Notes: generated by a model from the sequence alone, not told the origin. 64,000 bases of DNA from Streptomyces glomeratus (GCF_021462825.1 NZ_JAKEEB010000001.1:372001-436000), one strand, 5' to 3'. Shown: positions 18,156-27,445, counted from the first letter of the stretch. Numbers and translations are program-made.

Positions 18156-19043
18156 ATGAGGAGCAGCAACCCGGTCTTCTCGCGACGGGGGTTCAGCCGC
18201 GACAACGGCTACGCGGGCTTCAACACCGCGCCGCAGGCCGGGGGAGCCCCCGTGGGCACGCAGGGCAACCCGTACGCGCAGAACCCGTACGCGGGCGGCA
18301 ACCCCTACGCCCAGAACCCTTACGCCCAGCAGACCCAGTACGGCGGCCCGCCGCAGGCCCCGGCCACCACCGGCCGGATGACGATGGACGACGTCGTCAT
18401 GCGCTCGGCGATGACGCTCGGCACGGTCGCCGTCGGCGCGATCCTCGCCTGGGCGCTGCTGCCGGTCTCGTCCACCAGCTACGGCCTCGCGATCGGCTCC
18501 GCCCTGATCGCGTTCGTGCTGGCGATGGTGCAGTCCTTCAAGCGCACCCCCTCGCCCGCGCTGATCCTGGGATACGCCGCCTTCGAGGGCGTCTTCCTCG
18601 GCGTCATCAGCGAGATGTACAACGCGCAGTGGTCCGGCGCGCCCTTCCAGGCGGTGCTCGGCACCATGGCGGTCTCCGGTGCGACCCTGCTCGTCTACAA
18701 GGCGGGCTGGATCCGTGTCACCGCGCGGTACGCCCGCATCGGCATGGCCATCGCCATCGCGTTCGTCCTGGTGATGGCGGTCAACCTGCTGCTGGTCGCC
18801 TTCGGCGCCGCCCCCGACGGCGGGCTGCGCAGCATGGGCCCGCTGGGCGCGCTCGTCGGCATCATCGCGATCCTGCTCGGCGCGTTCTTCCTGACCCTCG
18901 ACTTCAAGCAGATCGAGGACGGCATCGCGTACGGTGCGCCGCGCGAGGAGGCCTGGCTGGCCGCGTTCGGCCTGACCATGACCCTTGTGTGGATCTACGT
19001 GGAGATGCTGCGGCTGGTCGCCATCTTCAGCAGTAACGACTAG
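18156..19043 (+). CDS. Bax inhibitor-1/YccA family membrane protein
   Basis: A 295-residue integral membrane protein with a cytoplasmic N-terminal tail of about 80 residues made of NPYAQNPYA-type repeats (N, P, Y, Q, G), followed by about seven hydrophobic helices from residue 88 on. The family includes YccA/YbhL-like proteins implicated in FtsH control and calcium leak. ATG 18156 follows GGAGG (18145-18149) with a six-base spacing. The repeat tail may mediate protein contacts, which is inference. Transcribed alone and closed by a hairpin. Confidence 0.9.
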   Translation: MRSSNPVFSRRGFSRDNGYAGFNTAPQAGGAPVGTQGNPYAQNPYAGGNPYAQNPYAQQTQYGGPPQAPATTGRMTMDDVVMRSAMTLGTVAVGAILAWALLPVSSTSYGLAIGSALIAFVLAMVQSFKRTPSPALILGYAAFEGVFLGVISEMYNAQWSGAPFQAVLGTMAVSGATLLVYKAGWIRVTARYARIGMAIAIAFVLVMAVNLLLVAFGAAPDGGLRSMGPLGALVGIIAILLGAFFLTLDFKQIEDGIAYGAPREEAWLAAFGLTMTLVWIYVEMLRLVAIFSSND

Positions 19044-19060
19044 TTCCGGTCGGTCTGTGC

Positions 19061-19096
19061 CGAAGGGCCCGCGAACCACGGTTCGCGGGCCCTTCG
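19061..19096 (+). terminator. Terminator after Bax inhibitor gene
   Basis: A 17-bp perfect stem, CGAAGGGCCCGCGAACC (19061-19077) with 19080-19096 and a tight loop. Confidence 0.7.
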
Positions 19097-19126
19097 CGGT
19101 GTGGTGTGCGGTTCGGTGGTGCGCGC

Positions 19127-19354
19127 TCAGGCGAGTTTGCGCGCGGCCCTCCTCAGGTCGTACTCGTGAATGATCGCTTTGGCGTGGCCGTACGCGAGAT
19201 TGTGCTCGTGCCGGAGCCAGCTGACCTTCTCCTCGAAGCGGAGAGCGGGGCCTTCGTCGACGGTGCGAAGCCAGTCGGAGACTTCACGACCGGTGCAGTG
19301 GGGGATGCGGGCGAGCAGATTGCGATGGGTCTCCTCGGAGAAGACTTGGGACAT
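19127..19354 (-). CDS. DUF4287 small protein
   Basis: A 75-residue soluble protein beginning MSQVFSEETHRNLLARIP, with the DUF4287 signature TGREVSDWL and VSWLRHEHNLAYGHAKAIIH, a short helical fold of unknown function. The ATG at 19354 is preceded on the minus strand by GGAGG about five bases away; longer upstream frames lack such a site. Convergent with the preceding Bax inhibitor gene. Confidence 0.8.
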   Translation of the reverse strand: MSQVFSEETHRNLLARIPHCTGREVSDWLRTVDEGPALRFEEKVSWLRHEHNLAYGHAKAIIHEYDLRRAARKLA

Positions 19355-19455
19355 CGGCGCCTCCGGACGCATTCGATGAAGCCGGTCCTTCAGGTCACCG
19401 TGCCTGAGTGTTCGCCTGTTGGCAACAGTGCTGCCGCGACGCGTAGTCTCGCGGC

Positions 19456-19767
19456 GTGCTTGATACGACGCCTTTGACCCGGGCAGTGGATCACTTCGCC
19501 GACCGGCTGCGGGCCGCTCCCCAGAGCCGGCTTCAACGGGGCGCCGCGGCCGAGGCCCTCGGCCTGGCAAGGGAGTTGGCGCGCCGCGCCCAGCTCCTGG
19601 AGGACCCCTCGGCCGAGCCCCGAGAGATGCCGGACGCGGGCATGTTCGCGGCCGCCGACCAGATCACGGTCGCCGCACACGATCTCGCACTCGTCCTCGG
19701 CGACGAGGAGGAGCTCGCCCGGGCCGTGGCGCTGGTGCGGGAGGCGCAGCAACGCGCCGGAGTCTGA
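19456..19767 (+). CDS. Conserved small helical protein, unknown function
   Basis: A 103-residue Ala/Leu/Arg-rich, probably all-helical protein (LDTTPLTRAVDHFADRL to LVREAQQRAGV) with no recognised domain. GTG 19456 has no SD; a TAGTCT -10-like box at 19443-19448 with TTGGCA at 19419-19424 (18-base spacer) places the transcript start at or next to the GTG, indicating a leaderless mRNA. Codon bias is typical of a real gene. It overlaps nothing and is divergent from the DUF4287 gene. Confidence 0.7.
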   Translation: MLDTTPLTRAVDHFADRLRAAPQSRLQRGAAAEALGLARELARRAQLLEDPSAEPREMPDAGMFAAADQITVAAHDLALVLGDEEELARAVALVREAQQRAGV

Positions 19768-19790
19768 GGCGTGGACTTCCGGCGCGGTGG

Positions 19791-20618
19791 TCACAGGGAC
19801 GCGATGACGCGGTCCGCCAGGATGTAGACGCTCTCGTCGCCGCACTCGAACGTCAGCGCGTACGCCCCCGAGATGCCCGAGCCGCCGAGCAGGACCGGGG
19901 CGTGGCCGGCCGTCACGGCCGCGGCCAGGCGCTCGGCGGTCTCACGGTGCCCCGGGGTCATACACAGCGTCGTGCCGTCCGCGAAGACGTAGACGTCGAG
20001 GGTGCCCAGCGGGCCGGGGCGCACGTCGGCGAGTTCGGTACGGGTGGCGGCCAGTTCCTCCAGCCGGGCGACCGTGCGCTCGTGGTCGCCCACGACGGGG
20101 GAGGGGGACGGGACGAAGTCGGGGTGCGAGGGGTGCCGGCGACGGGCGGCGGCCAGTTCGGGGGAGTCGCCCGCGAAGCCGTCCTCCGCGGAGACGCCCC
20201 GGGCGAACTCGTTCTCCTCGGCTGAGGGTTCCGCCACCGGCTCCAGGCTGTCGTGCTCCAGGCCCGCGAAGTCCGACTGACGGGGCAGGAACAGCTCGAC
20301 GTCGGGCAGGCCGAACAGGGAGGGGGCGTCGGCGATGTCCCGGGCCTCCTGGGCGGCCCAGAAGGCACGTGCCTCGGCCAGTTCGCGCTCCCGCTCCTCG
20401 GCGAGCGCCTCCGCCACGGCGGCGCGTATCTCCTCCGCGTCCGCGGCGGAGCGGGCGGCCGGCACCAGGCCGTGCGCCTGGGCGGCACGGCTCTCGGTGA
20501 GTTCGCCGCGCAGGGCCGCGACCTGTCGGCGCAGTGCCCGCACGCTGCACAGGACGGCGACGCCCACGCCCGCGGTGGCGGTCGTGGTGAGCAGCAGAGC
20601 AATCGGCATGGCGCTCAC
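19791..20618 (-). CDS. Membrane-anchored protein of unknown function
   Basis: A 275-residue protein with one N-terminal hydrophobic helix (about 5-25), a charged helical segment rich in A, E and R (about 26-95, possible coiled coil), an acidic low-complexity middle, and a conserved-looking globular C-terminus (about 185-275) with DVYVFADGTTLCMTPGH and YILADRVIASL. I do not recognise the family. The GTG at 20618 has GGAGT seven bases upstream; ATG 20609 is an alternative. It probably faces the cytoplasm with the C-terminal domain. Confidence 0.8.
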   Translation of the reverse strand: MSAMPIALLLTTTATAGVGVAVLCSVRALRRQVAALRGELTESRAAQAHGLVPAARSAADAEEIRAAVAEALAEERERELAEARAFWAAQEARDIADAPSLFGLPDVELFLPRQSDFAGLEHDSLEPVAEPSAEENEFARGVSAEDGFAGDSPELAAARRRHPSHPDFVPSPSPVVGDHERTVARLEELAATRTELADVRPGPLGTLDVYVFADGTTLCMTPGHRETAERLAAAVTAGHAPVLLGGSGISGAYALTFECGDESVYILADRVIASL

Positions 20619-20815
20619 TGACGTACTCCCGGTTCAAGGTCGGCCCCCGACTTCCTACATCAGCTTGAAGGGTGGACTAACCAGCTGTCAGTGCGTAACG
20701 TCACGAAACGGACATGACCCGAGTGTGGGGACCCCTCCCCGAAACGGCTCTGACCTGCGCAGACATCCTTCGGAGGGAGATAGGTCACATCCTGGGGGAG
20801 ATTGGATCACAAAAC

Positions 20816-20850
20816 GGCCCGAAGCCCTGAGGGAACAGGGGCTCCGGGCC
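20816..20850 (-). terminator. Terminator of the thiolase gene
   Basis: A GC stem of about 14 bp with one bulge (20816-20829 with 20836-20850). On the minus strand it is followed by TTTT, so it fits termination of the leftward thiolase transcript. Confidence 0.65.
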
Positions 20851-20873
20851 ATTGCGCAGGGGGCGCGGTGAGG

Positions 20874-22094
20874 TCAGCTCAGGCGCTCGATGACCATCGC
20901 CATGCCCTGGCCGCCGCCGACGCACATCGTCTCCAGGCCGAACTGCTTGTCGTGCCACTGGAGCGAGTTGATCAGCGTGCCGGTGATACGGGCGCCGGTC
21001 ATGCCGAAGGGGTGTCCGACGGCGATGGCACCGCCGTTGACGTTCAGCTTGTCCAGCGGGATGCCGAGGTCGCGGTAGGAGGGGATCACCTGGGCGGCGA
21101 AGGCCTCGTTGATCTCGACGAGGTCGATGTCGTCGATGGTGAGGCCGGCCCGCTGGAGGGCCTGCTTGCTGGCCTCGACGGGACCGTAGCCCATGATCTC
21201 GGGGGAGAGCCCGGAGACACCGGTGGAGACGATCCGGGCGAGCGGCGTGAGCCCCAGCTCCCGGGCCTTGGTGTCGCTCATGATGATCACGGCGGCGGCG
21301 CCGTCGTTCAGGGGGCAGCAGTTGGCGGCGGTGACGCGGCCGTCGGGGCGGAAGACGGGCTTCAGGCCGGCCACGCCCTCCAGGGTCACGCCGGGGCGCG
21401 GACCGTCGTCCTTGCTGACGACCGTCCCGTCGGGGAGGGTCACCGGGGTGATCTCGCGCTCCCAGAAGCCCTTGGCGATGGCCTGCTCGGCGAGGTTCTG
21501 CGAGCGGACGCCGAACTCGTCCATCTCCTCGCGGGTGACGCCCTTCAGCCGGGCGAGGTTCTCGGCGGTCTGGCCCATCGCGATGTACGGGTCGGGCAGC
21601 AGGCCGTCCTCGCGCGGGTCGTGCCAGTCGGCGCCCTCGGACTCGGCGACGGCGGCGGTGCGGGCCTCGGCCTCGGCGAAGAGGGGGTTGTGGGTGTCCG
21701 GGAGGCCGTCGGAGGTGCCCTTGACGCTGCGGCTGACCGTCTCGACGCCCGCGGATATGAAGACGTCGCCCTCGCCGGCCTTGATGGCGTGCAGGGCCAT
21801 GCGGGAGGTCTGCAGGGAGGAGGAGCAGTACCGGGTGACGGTGCAGCCCGGAAGGTGGTCCATGCCCATCTGCACGGCGACGATGCGGCCGAGGTTGTGC
21901 CCCTGCTCGCCGCCCGGGAGGCCGCAGCCGAGCATCAGGTCGTCGATGTCCTTGGGGTCCAGCGCGGGCACCTTGGCCAGGGCCGCCTGGATGATCGTCG
22001 CGGTCAGGTCGTCCGGGCGGAGGTCCTTGAGGGAGCCCTTGAAGGCGCGGCCGATGGGAGAGCGGGCGGTCGAGACGATGACGGCTTCGGGCAT
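20874..22094 (-). CDS. Acetyl-CoA acetyltransferase (thiolase)
   Basis: A 406-residue thiolase catalysing reversible CoA-dependent cleavage or condensation of acyl-CoA (beta-oxidation or acetoacetyl-CoA formation). Active-site elements are the nucleophile Cys90 in [16 protein letters not shown], the His in [14 protein letters not shown] and the C-terminal Cys in [12 protein letters not shown] 22094 is preferred because GGAG is about five bases upstream; the immediately preceding GTG at 22097 is possible. It is transcribed alone with an AAGCGCTT palindrome upstream. The Ser in CSSSLQT, where many thiolases have Gly, is a minor variation. Chain-length specificity cannot be read. Confidence 0.95.
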   Translation of the reverse strand: MPEAVIVSTARSPIGRAFKGSLKDLRPDDLTATIIQAALAKVPALDPKDIDDLMLGCGLPGGEQGHNLGRIVAVQMGMDHLPGCTVTRYCSSSLQTSRMALHAIKAGEGDVFISAGVETVSRSVKGTSDGLPDTHNPLFAEAEARTAAVAESEGADWHDPREDGLLPDPYIAMGQTAENLARLKGVTREEMDEFGVRSQNLAEQAIAKGFWEREITPVTLPDGTVVSKDDGPRPGVTLEGVAGLKPVFRPDGRVTAANCCPLNDGAAAVIIMSDTKARELGLTPLARIVSTGVSGLSPEIMGYGPVEASKQALQRAGLTIDDIDLVEINEAFAAQVIPSYRDLGIPLDKLNVNGGAIAVGHPFGMTGARITGTLINSLQWHDKQFGLETMCVGGGQGMAMVIERLS

Positions 22095-22195
22095 CACGGC
22101 TCCATTGCACGAGGGGAGGCAGGGCTGTGAGGGAAGTTACCCGTACGTACGGGGGAGGTCACGGGCGTGGGGGTGTGACTCCGGCCGCACTTTTC

Positions 22196-22203
22196 TAAGC
22201 GCT
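22196..22203. promoter_or_regulatory. AAGCGCTT palindrome upstream of thiolase
   Basis: An 8-bp perfect palindrome extended on one side by GCTTTTTT, about 100 bases upstream of the thiolase start, in a locally AT-rich patch. It resembles TetR-type operators seen upstream of acyl-CoA genes in actinomycetes; only one arm of an extended site is conserved. Confidence 0.3.
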
Positions 22204-22262
22204 TGCTTTTTTCCGGCCGGGGTCGCGGGAAAGGGCGCGTGACCGGGAGCCGGGGTGGTCTC

Positions 22263-23363
22263 TCACGGAAGTCTGCGCTCCGGGGCCGGGGCAGTCGAGC
22301 CGGGACCCGGAGCGGGTGCGGTGGGCGGCCAGGCCGCTGGTTCCGGTTCCGTGGCCGGGGCCGCGTCCGGGGTCGGGAGACGCCGGCGGCGACGCCGCTT
22401 GAGGAGGGCCCAGGGGCCCCGGGGGCCCGTCGGGAGGGCGGCCGTGACCTCGGTGCCCGCCTCCGAGGCCGCCTCCGCAGCCGCACGGGCCACCGGCAGG
22501 AAGCCCTCGCGGCGGGACGCGTCCGGGCGCTCCTCCTCCGCCGGCCACAGGCCCAGGGCCGCGCAGACCGTCGGCAGGACCGCCATCGCCGCCGTGGCAT
22601 AGCCCTCCGCCGAGGGGTGGTAGTTGTCGGGGCCGAAGAGTTCGCGCGGGTTCGCCGCGAACTCCGGGCCCAGCAGGTCGCCCAGCGACACCGTGCGGCC
22701 GCCCTGCTCGACGACGCCGATCGTCTGCGCCGCGGCCAGCTGACGGGAGGCGCGGCGGGCCAGCCAGCGCAGCGGCTGCTGGACGGGCTCGATGGTCCCG
22801 AGGTCGGGGCAGGTGCCCACCACGACCTCCGCGCCCGCCGTGCGCAGCCGGCGCACGGCGGCCGACAGATGGCGCACCGAGCGCGTGGGGGGCATGCGGT
22901 GCGTCACATCGTTCGCGCCGACCATGATCACGCAGATGTCGGGGACCGGATCCGGGCCCTCCAGCGCCGACGTCACCTGGCGGTCGAGGTCGTCCGACTG
23001 CGCTCCGGGGAGAGCCACCACCCGCAGCTCCACCGGGCGTTCCGCGACCGCCGCGAGCCCCGAGGCCAGCAGTGCGCCCGGCGTCTGGCGGAAGCGGCGC
23101 ACGCCCTGTCCCGCGGCCGTGGAGTCACCGAGCATCATCAGCCTCAGTGGCGGTCCGTCCACACCGGCGTAGCCCCGTCCGTACAGTCCGTCCGCGCTCG
23201 GCGGCTGGGGGCTGTGCCCGTTGCCCACCTGGCGCTTGGCCAGCTGCACCTCCGCGAGCAGCAGCCCGACGGCGGCCGCCCCGGCCAGGCCGATTCCGCC
23301 GCCGCCGTACGCCGCGCCCGCCGCGATGCGCCGGGCCACCCTCGCCCTCGACATGCTCGACAT
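22263..23363 (-). CDS. SGNH/GDSL hydrolase, membrane-anchored
   Basis: A 366-residue protein with a transmembrane or signal-anchor segment at about 22-38 and an SGNH hydrolase domain at about 72-290: block I MLGDSTAAGQG with nucleophile Ser81, block III GANDVTH, and block V DNYHPSAEGY with the catalytic Asp/His. The last 80 residues are Arg/Pro/Ala-rich. ATG 23363 is supported by a GGAGGTGG run upstream on the minus strand. By family it is an esterase or acetyl-esterase, probably extracytoplasmic; the substrate is unknown. Divergent from cystathionine beta-synthase. Confidence 0.88.
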   Translation of the reverse strand: MSSMSRARVARRIAAGAAYGGGGIGLAGAAAVGLLLAEVQLAKRQVGNGHSPQPPSADGLYGRGYAGVDGPPLRLMMLGDSTAAGQGVRRFRQTPGALLASGLAAVAERPVELRVVALPGAQSDDLDRQVTSALEGPDPVPDICVIMVGANDVTHRMPPTRSVRHLSAAVRRLRTAGAEVVVGTCPDLGTIEPVQQPLRWLARRASRQLAAAQTIGVVEQGGRTVSLGDLLGPEFAANPRELFGPDNYHPSAEGYATAAMAVLPTVCAALGLWPAEEERPDASRREGFLPVARAAAEAASEAGTEVTAALPTGPRGPWALLKRRRRRRLPTPDAAPATEPEPAAWPPTAPAPGPGSTAPAPERRLP

Positions 23364-23537
23364 GCGTCGCCACCACCTCCTCGAAGCCGTACATCCACTG
23401 CTTGCCCCGTACACACCGTCGTCCAATCTCAACGGCGCGTGATTGCCGGGACCTCCGCGGCAAACCGTCCTGGCGCGGGAGCGCTTACGCTGGCGGGACC
23501 ATCACGACCATTTTTTTGCAAGCAACCGGAGACAACG

Positions 23538-24926
23538 GTGCAATTCCACGACTCGATGATCAGCCTGGTCGGCAACACGCCGCTGGTCAGGCTCAACCGG
23601 GTGGCCGCCGGAATCCAGGCGACCGTCCTCGCGAAGGTCGAGTACTTCAACCCCGGCGGTTCCGTGAAGGACCGCATCGCCCTGCGCATGATCGAGGCGG
23701 CCGAGCAGAGCGGCGAGCTCAAGCCCGGCGGCACGATCGTCGAGCCGACCAGCGGCAACACGGGCGTCGGACTCGCGATCGTGGCCCAGCAGAAGGGCTA
23801 CAAGTGCATCTTCGTGTGCCCCGACAAGGTCTCCACGGACAAGATCAACGTTCTGCGCGCGTACGGCGCGGAAGTGGTCGTGTGCCCGACGGCGGTGGCC
23901 CCGGAGCACCCGGATTCGTATTACAACGTCTCCGACCGGCTCGTCCGGGAGACCCCCGGCGCGTGGAAGCCGGACCAGTACTCCAACCCCAACAATCCCC
24001 TTTCGCACTATCACTCGACCGGCCCCGAGCTGTGGGAGCAGACGGAGGGGAAGATCACCCATTTCGTCGCGGGCGTCGGCACGGGCGGGACCATCTCCGG
24101 CACCGGGCGCTACCTGAAGGACGTCAGCGACGGCCGGGTGAAGGTCATCGGTGCCGACCCCGAGGGCTCGGTGTACTCGGGCGGCTCCGGGCGGCCGTAC
24201 CTCGTCGAGGGCGTCGGTGAGGACTTCTGGCCGTCCGCGTACGACCGGACCGTCGCCGACGAGATCGTCGCCGTGTCCGACAAGGACTCCTTCCAGATGA
24301 CCCGGCGGCTGGCGAAGGAGGAGGGCCTGCTGGTCGGCGGCTCCTGCGGCATGGCGGTCGTGGCGGCGCTGGAGGTCGCCGAGCGGCTGGGACCGGACGA
24401 CGTCGTCGTCGTGCTGCTGCCGGACAGCGGCCGTGGCTACCTCAGCAAGATCTTCAACGACGAGTGGATGGCCGACTACGGCTTCCTGGAGGACGCCGGC
24501 CCGAGCGCCCGCGTCGCGGACGTGCTGAGCGACAAGGAGGGCGGCATCCCCTCCCTCGTCCACATGCACCCCGACGAGACGGTCGGCCAGGCCATCGAGG
24601 TGCTGCGCGAGTACGGCGTCTCGCAGATGCCGATCGTGAAGCCGGGCGCCGGCCACCCCGACGTCATGGCGGCGGAGGTCGTGGGCTCCGTCGTGGAGCG
24701 CGAGCTGCTGGACGCGCTGTTCACCAAGCGTGCCTCGCTGGACGACCCGCTGGAGAAGCACATGTCGGCGCCGCTGCCGCAGGTCGGCTCCGGTGAGCCG
24801 GTCGCGGATCTGATGTCCGTGCTCGGCACGGCCGACGCCGCGATCGTCCTCGTCGAGGGCAAGCCGACCGGCGTGGTCAGCCGGCAGGACCTGCTGGCGT
24901 TCCTGGCCAAGGGCGGGAAGCAGTAG
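23538..24926 (+). CDS. Cystathionine beta-synthase (PLP fold + CBS domains)
   Basis: A 462-residue enzyme of reverse transsulfuration, condensing serine (or acetylserine) with homocysteine to cystathionine. The PLP Lys is Lys44 in NPGGSVKDR, the substrate loop is TSGNTGVGL, the phosphate-binding loop is GTGGTISGTGRYL, and a Ser-containing PDSGRGYLSK closes the catalytic domain. Two CBS motifs fill the C-terminus (from about residue 335: PDETVGQAIEVLREYGVSQM and VLGTADAAIVLVEGKPTGVV). Lack of the N-terminal heme domain is normal for bacteria. GTG 23538 follows CCGGAGA. The 23-residue CBS pair suggests adenosyl-ligand regulation by analogy, which is inference. Confidence 0.95.
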   Translation: MQFHDSMISLVGNTPLVRLNRVAAGIQATVLAKVEYFNPGGSVKDRIALRMIEAAEQSGELKPGGTIVEPTSGNTGVGLAIVAQQKGYKCIFVCPDKVSTDKINVLRAYGAEVVVCPTAVAPEHPDSYYNVSDRLVRETPGAWKPDQYSNPNNPLSHYHSTGPELWEQTEGKITHFVAGVGTGGTISGTGRYLKDVSDGRVKVIGADPEGSVYSGGSGRPYLVEGVGEDFWPSAYDRTVADEIVAVSDKDSFQMTRRLAKEEGLLVGGSCGMAVVAALEVAERLGPDDVVVVLLPDSGRGYLSKIFNDEWMADYGFLEDAGPSARVADVLSDKEGGIPSLVHMHPDETVGQAIEVLREYGVSQMPIVKPGAGHPDVMAAEVVGSVVERELLDALFTKRASLDDPLEKHMSAPLPQVGSGEPVADLMSVLGTADAAIVLVEGKPTGVVSRQDLLAFLAKGGKQ

Positions 24927-25334
24927 AGAACGTCCGGTGAACCGGGCGTGTCGGCGGCGCACGTACGGTGACGCGCGGGGGCGGGGCTTCTCGGAAGTGG
25001 TACGAGCGCGTCACGTCCGCGCAGCACCCGCTTAACACGCATCCGGCACATTGGTGGGTGTCGGCAGGGCGGGAGCGGCTCCCCGCCCGGACCGGCAGCG
25101 AAACGGCGCCAAGGACCTCCGGAGCGGCTCCCGGACCTCCATGGACGCCATGGACGCGCAAGCCCGGCCCTGACCCGGCCCGCGTCCCTCGCGGGGACCG
25201 CCGTCGTCCCGCCCCCCGGCAACGGGGGTGCGGCGGTCCCCGCGCATCTCTTTTCCGGCCGTCCCCGCACCCTCTTTTCCGGCCGTCCCCGGTCCTCTTC
25301 CCCGGCCTTCTCCCGGGTGGCTTTCCCGCCGCTC
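24927..25334. other. Intergenic gap with no supported gene
   Basis: About 400 bases. Short frames on both strands lack an RBS or protein-like composition. A roughly 23-bp near-tandem duplication rich in TTTTCCGGCCGTCCCC occurs at about 25250-25310. No promoter, operator or terminator could be called with confidence. Confidence 0.5.
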
Positions 25335-25766
25335 TCAGTCGTCCCAGCCGTCGGCGCCCGAGGGCCGATGGCGGCGGAACAGGCCCGGGGTGGTGCGGGC
25401 GGCCTGGACGGCGTTGACCCCGACGATGCCCGCCCAGGCGGCCAGCAGGCCCGGCAGATGGCCGAGGCTGCCGCCGATCGCCGACAGAGGTATCGCCAGC
25501 ACCAGCGAGACGATGCCGAAGCCGAAGCGCTCGCCCCAGGAGTCCATCGCCCGCGGGGACCGGGCGTCGCGCGCCGCCACCATCCGCTGCTCGGCCAGGT
25601 GCCTGCGCAGGCGGCGGTCGACCGCGCCGTCGATGCGCTGGTCGACCTTCTCGAGGAACGACTCGACCAGCGCCGGCTCGTACTCCTCGCCCAGTTCCCT
25701 GCGGGCCTGCAGGGTGGCGTCGAGTTCTTTCCTGAGGTCGGCGCCTCGCGCCTCCATTCCGGTCAT
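25335..25766 (-). CDS. Small integral membrane protein, conserved in Streptomyces
   Basis: A 143-residue protein with a charged helical N-terminus (ADLRKELDATLQARRELGEE, possible coiled coil, residues about 8-60) and two C-terminal hydrophobic helices (FGIVSLVLAIPLSAIGGSLG and LLAAWAGIVGVNAV). It ends in an Arg/Asp tail (GADGWDD). The function is unknown; the layout resembles small 2TM proteins with an N-terminal coiled coil. ATG 25766 is chosen, though no clear SD precedes it and ATG 25757 is equally possible. The frame remains open upstream into the degenerate neighbour. Confidence 0.75.
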   Translation of the reverse strand: MTGMEARGADLRKELDATLQARRELGEEYEPALVESFLEKVDQRIDGAVDRRLRRHLAEQRMVAARDARSPRAMDSWGERFGFGIVSLVLAIPLSAIGGSLGHLPGLLAAWAGIVGVNAVQAARTTPGLFRRHRPSGADGWDD

Positions 25767-26236
25767 GCGCACCACGTTAGGGAGCCGGAACGCCCCGCGG
25801 CACTGGGGAAAGCCCCCCTCTTCGGGGTGAGGTCCGCCCGGAGTCCCCCGGGACTCCCGTCCGGGCCGCCGGGCCGACGCGGGCAGCAGCGAGACCAGCC
25901 CCGTGTCCAGGTAGCACCGTGCCGCCGCCACCCGCGCCGGCCCGAAGGCCGGGTCCGCGCGGATCGCGTCGCGCACCCACGAGGCGCGCGCCCGGACCGT
26001 GAGGTCCAGCCAGTCGCCGGGCAGCGCCCGGGTCCGGCGGGCGGCGGCGATCTCGTCCACCAGCAGCCGCAGAACACAGCAGCTCCTCGAGCCCCGGTCG
26101 AGGCCGGCAGTGCGGCGATCGCGCCGGGGACGGTGACCGGCGGGCGAAGAGCCGCGCCGCGAGCGGGCGACGCGGCGGGTCCGGCCACTGCGCCCACGGC
26201 CGCGGCCGCCAGAAGGGCCCTGCGCTCCAAGACCAT
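25767..26236 (-). pseudogene. Probable frameshifted secreted-protein gene
   Basis: A GGAGGAGG ribosome site and ATG at 26236 open a protein with a clear signal peptide (VLERRALLAAAAVGAVAGP to ASPARGAA). After about 50 residues, near 26070-26080, the frame turns into improbable Trp/Cys/Arg-rich sequence, while the neighbouring frame becomes protein-like (LRLLVDEIAAARRTRALPGD, then YLDTGLVSLLPASARRPG). A single-base indel near 26075 would join the two. The original family is not recognised and its stop codon is unclear because the second frame runs open into the downstream membrane-protein gene. A sequencing error is an alternative to true decay. Confidence 0.45.
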
Positions 26237-26602
26237 GACGCCTCCTCCGGGCCGTACCGTCCTGGGACGAGGAGGAGCGCCGCGCTCACCGGGGGCGTTG
26301 AGCGCGGCGCAGGTGCACCGTAGGCAGCCGTGTGGTCACCGTGTGTGTTGGTTTGATGACGCTTGGTTGATTCGTCGTCGGATCATCGCCGCCCCGATAC
26401 CGCGTCTTGATCGTCAGCCGGCGCATCCGTCCGCGTACCCCGGAGTGCACGCCGTGCGGGCGGCGCACGTGCCCCCGCCTGCATATCGCCATGCAGGTTT
26501 CTTGGTGTTTGAATAGGTGGACATGACCCGGGAACAGGGGCCCCGGACGCGGAACGCCGCACGCGGAACGCCGCACGCGAACATCTTGAGGGGGAGCACG
26601 TG
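26237..26602. other. Intergenic region upstream of RpiR regulator
   Basis: About 365 bases with no gene. It is locally richer in T and G, with TTTGAATAGG at about 26508-26517 close to the regulator start, and probably contains promoters for both flanking divergent units. Confidence 0.4.
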
Positions 26603-27445
26603 ATGAGCGTGACCGACAGCGCTGCGGCACGGTTGCAGGCGCTCTTCGAGGGACACCGGCTCACGCCGACCCAGCGGCGCATCGCGCACAGCATGGTTCG
26701 GCGCGCCGCCGACGTGCCGTTCCTGTCGAGCGTGGAACTGGCCGAACTCGCCGGGGTCAGCCAGCCGTCGGTCACCCGGTTCGCGGTGGCCCTCGGCTTC
26801 GACGGCTACCCGGCGCTGCGCAAGCATCTGCGCGAGGTCGCGCCCGTGGAACAGGCCGCGGAGCCGGGCGTGTACAACGAGTACCAGCAGGCCGTCGAGG
26901 CCGAGATCCAGAACCTGAAGCACCTGGCCGAGCTGCTGGCCGACCCCCAGCCCGTGCGGAAGGCCGGACGGATCCTCGCCGCCTCCCGCCCGCTGCCCGT
27001 GCTCGGCCTGCGGGCCGCGGCCTCCCAGGCGTACGGCTTCACATACTTCGCCGCCAAGGTCCACCCGGACGTACGGCTGCTCCACGAGGGCGGCACGATG
27101 CTGAACGACCGCATCGACGCGGCCGTACGGGCCGGTGCGAGCGCCCTGCTGTGCTTCGCGCTGCCCCGGCATCCACGCGAGGTCGTGGACGCCCTCGGGT
27201 ACGCCCGGCAGGCGGGTCTGACGGTGGTCACGGTCGCCGACTCGGCGTTCGCGCCGGTGGCCAAGGTCTCGGACCTGCTGCTGCCGGCCGCCGTGGGCAC
27301 GGGGCTCGCCTTCGACACGGCCTGCGCGCCGATGCTGCTCGGCCGGGTCCTGCTGGAGGCGATGTGCGACGACCTGCCGGACGCCCAGGCGCGCCTCGAG
27401 GAATTCGATGTGCGGGCGGCGTCCCGGGGGCTGTTCGTCGAGTAG
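26603..27445 (+). CDS. MurR/RpiR-family transcriptional regulator
   Basis: A 280-residue two-domain regulator: an N-terminal HTH_6 (about 8-80) with VELAELAGVSQPSVTRFAVALGFDGYP as recognition region (quoted in parts: LAGVSQPSVTRF, ALGFDGYPALRKHL) and a C-terminal SIS sugar-phosphate-binding domain (about 120-265). ATG 26603 is seven bases after GAGGGGGA; the adjacent GTG 26600 is possible. Such proteins repress sugar or amino-sugar catabolism genes in response to a phosphosugar. No sugar genes are adjacent. The hut operon 5 kb downstream carries a palindrome with related TGAATA half-sites, but a link is speculative. Confidence 0.92.
   Translation: MSVTDSAAARLQALFEGHRLTPTQRRIAHSMVRRAADVPFLSSVELAELAGVSQPSVTRFAVALGFDGYPALRKHLREVAPVEQAAEPGVYNEYQQAVEAEIQNLKHLAELLADPQPVRKAGRILAASRPLPVLGLRAAASQAYGFTYFAAKVHPDVRLLHEGGTMLNDRIDAAVRAGASALLCFALPRHPREVVDALGYARQAGLTVVTVADSAFAPVAKVSDLLLPAAVGTGLAFDTACAPMLLGRVLLEAMCDDLPDAQARLEEFDVRAASRGLFVE

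Noticed and set aside
25032..25247. 71-codon minus-strand frame between cystathionine beta-synthase and the small membrane protein
   Set aside because: No SD and no recognisable homology; composition is that of random GC-rich DNA.
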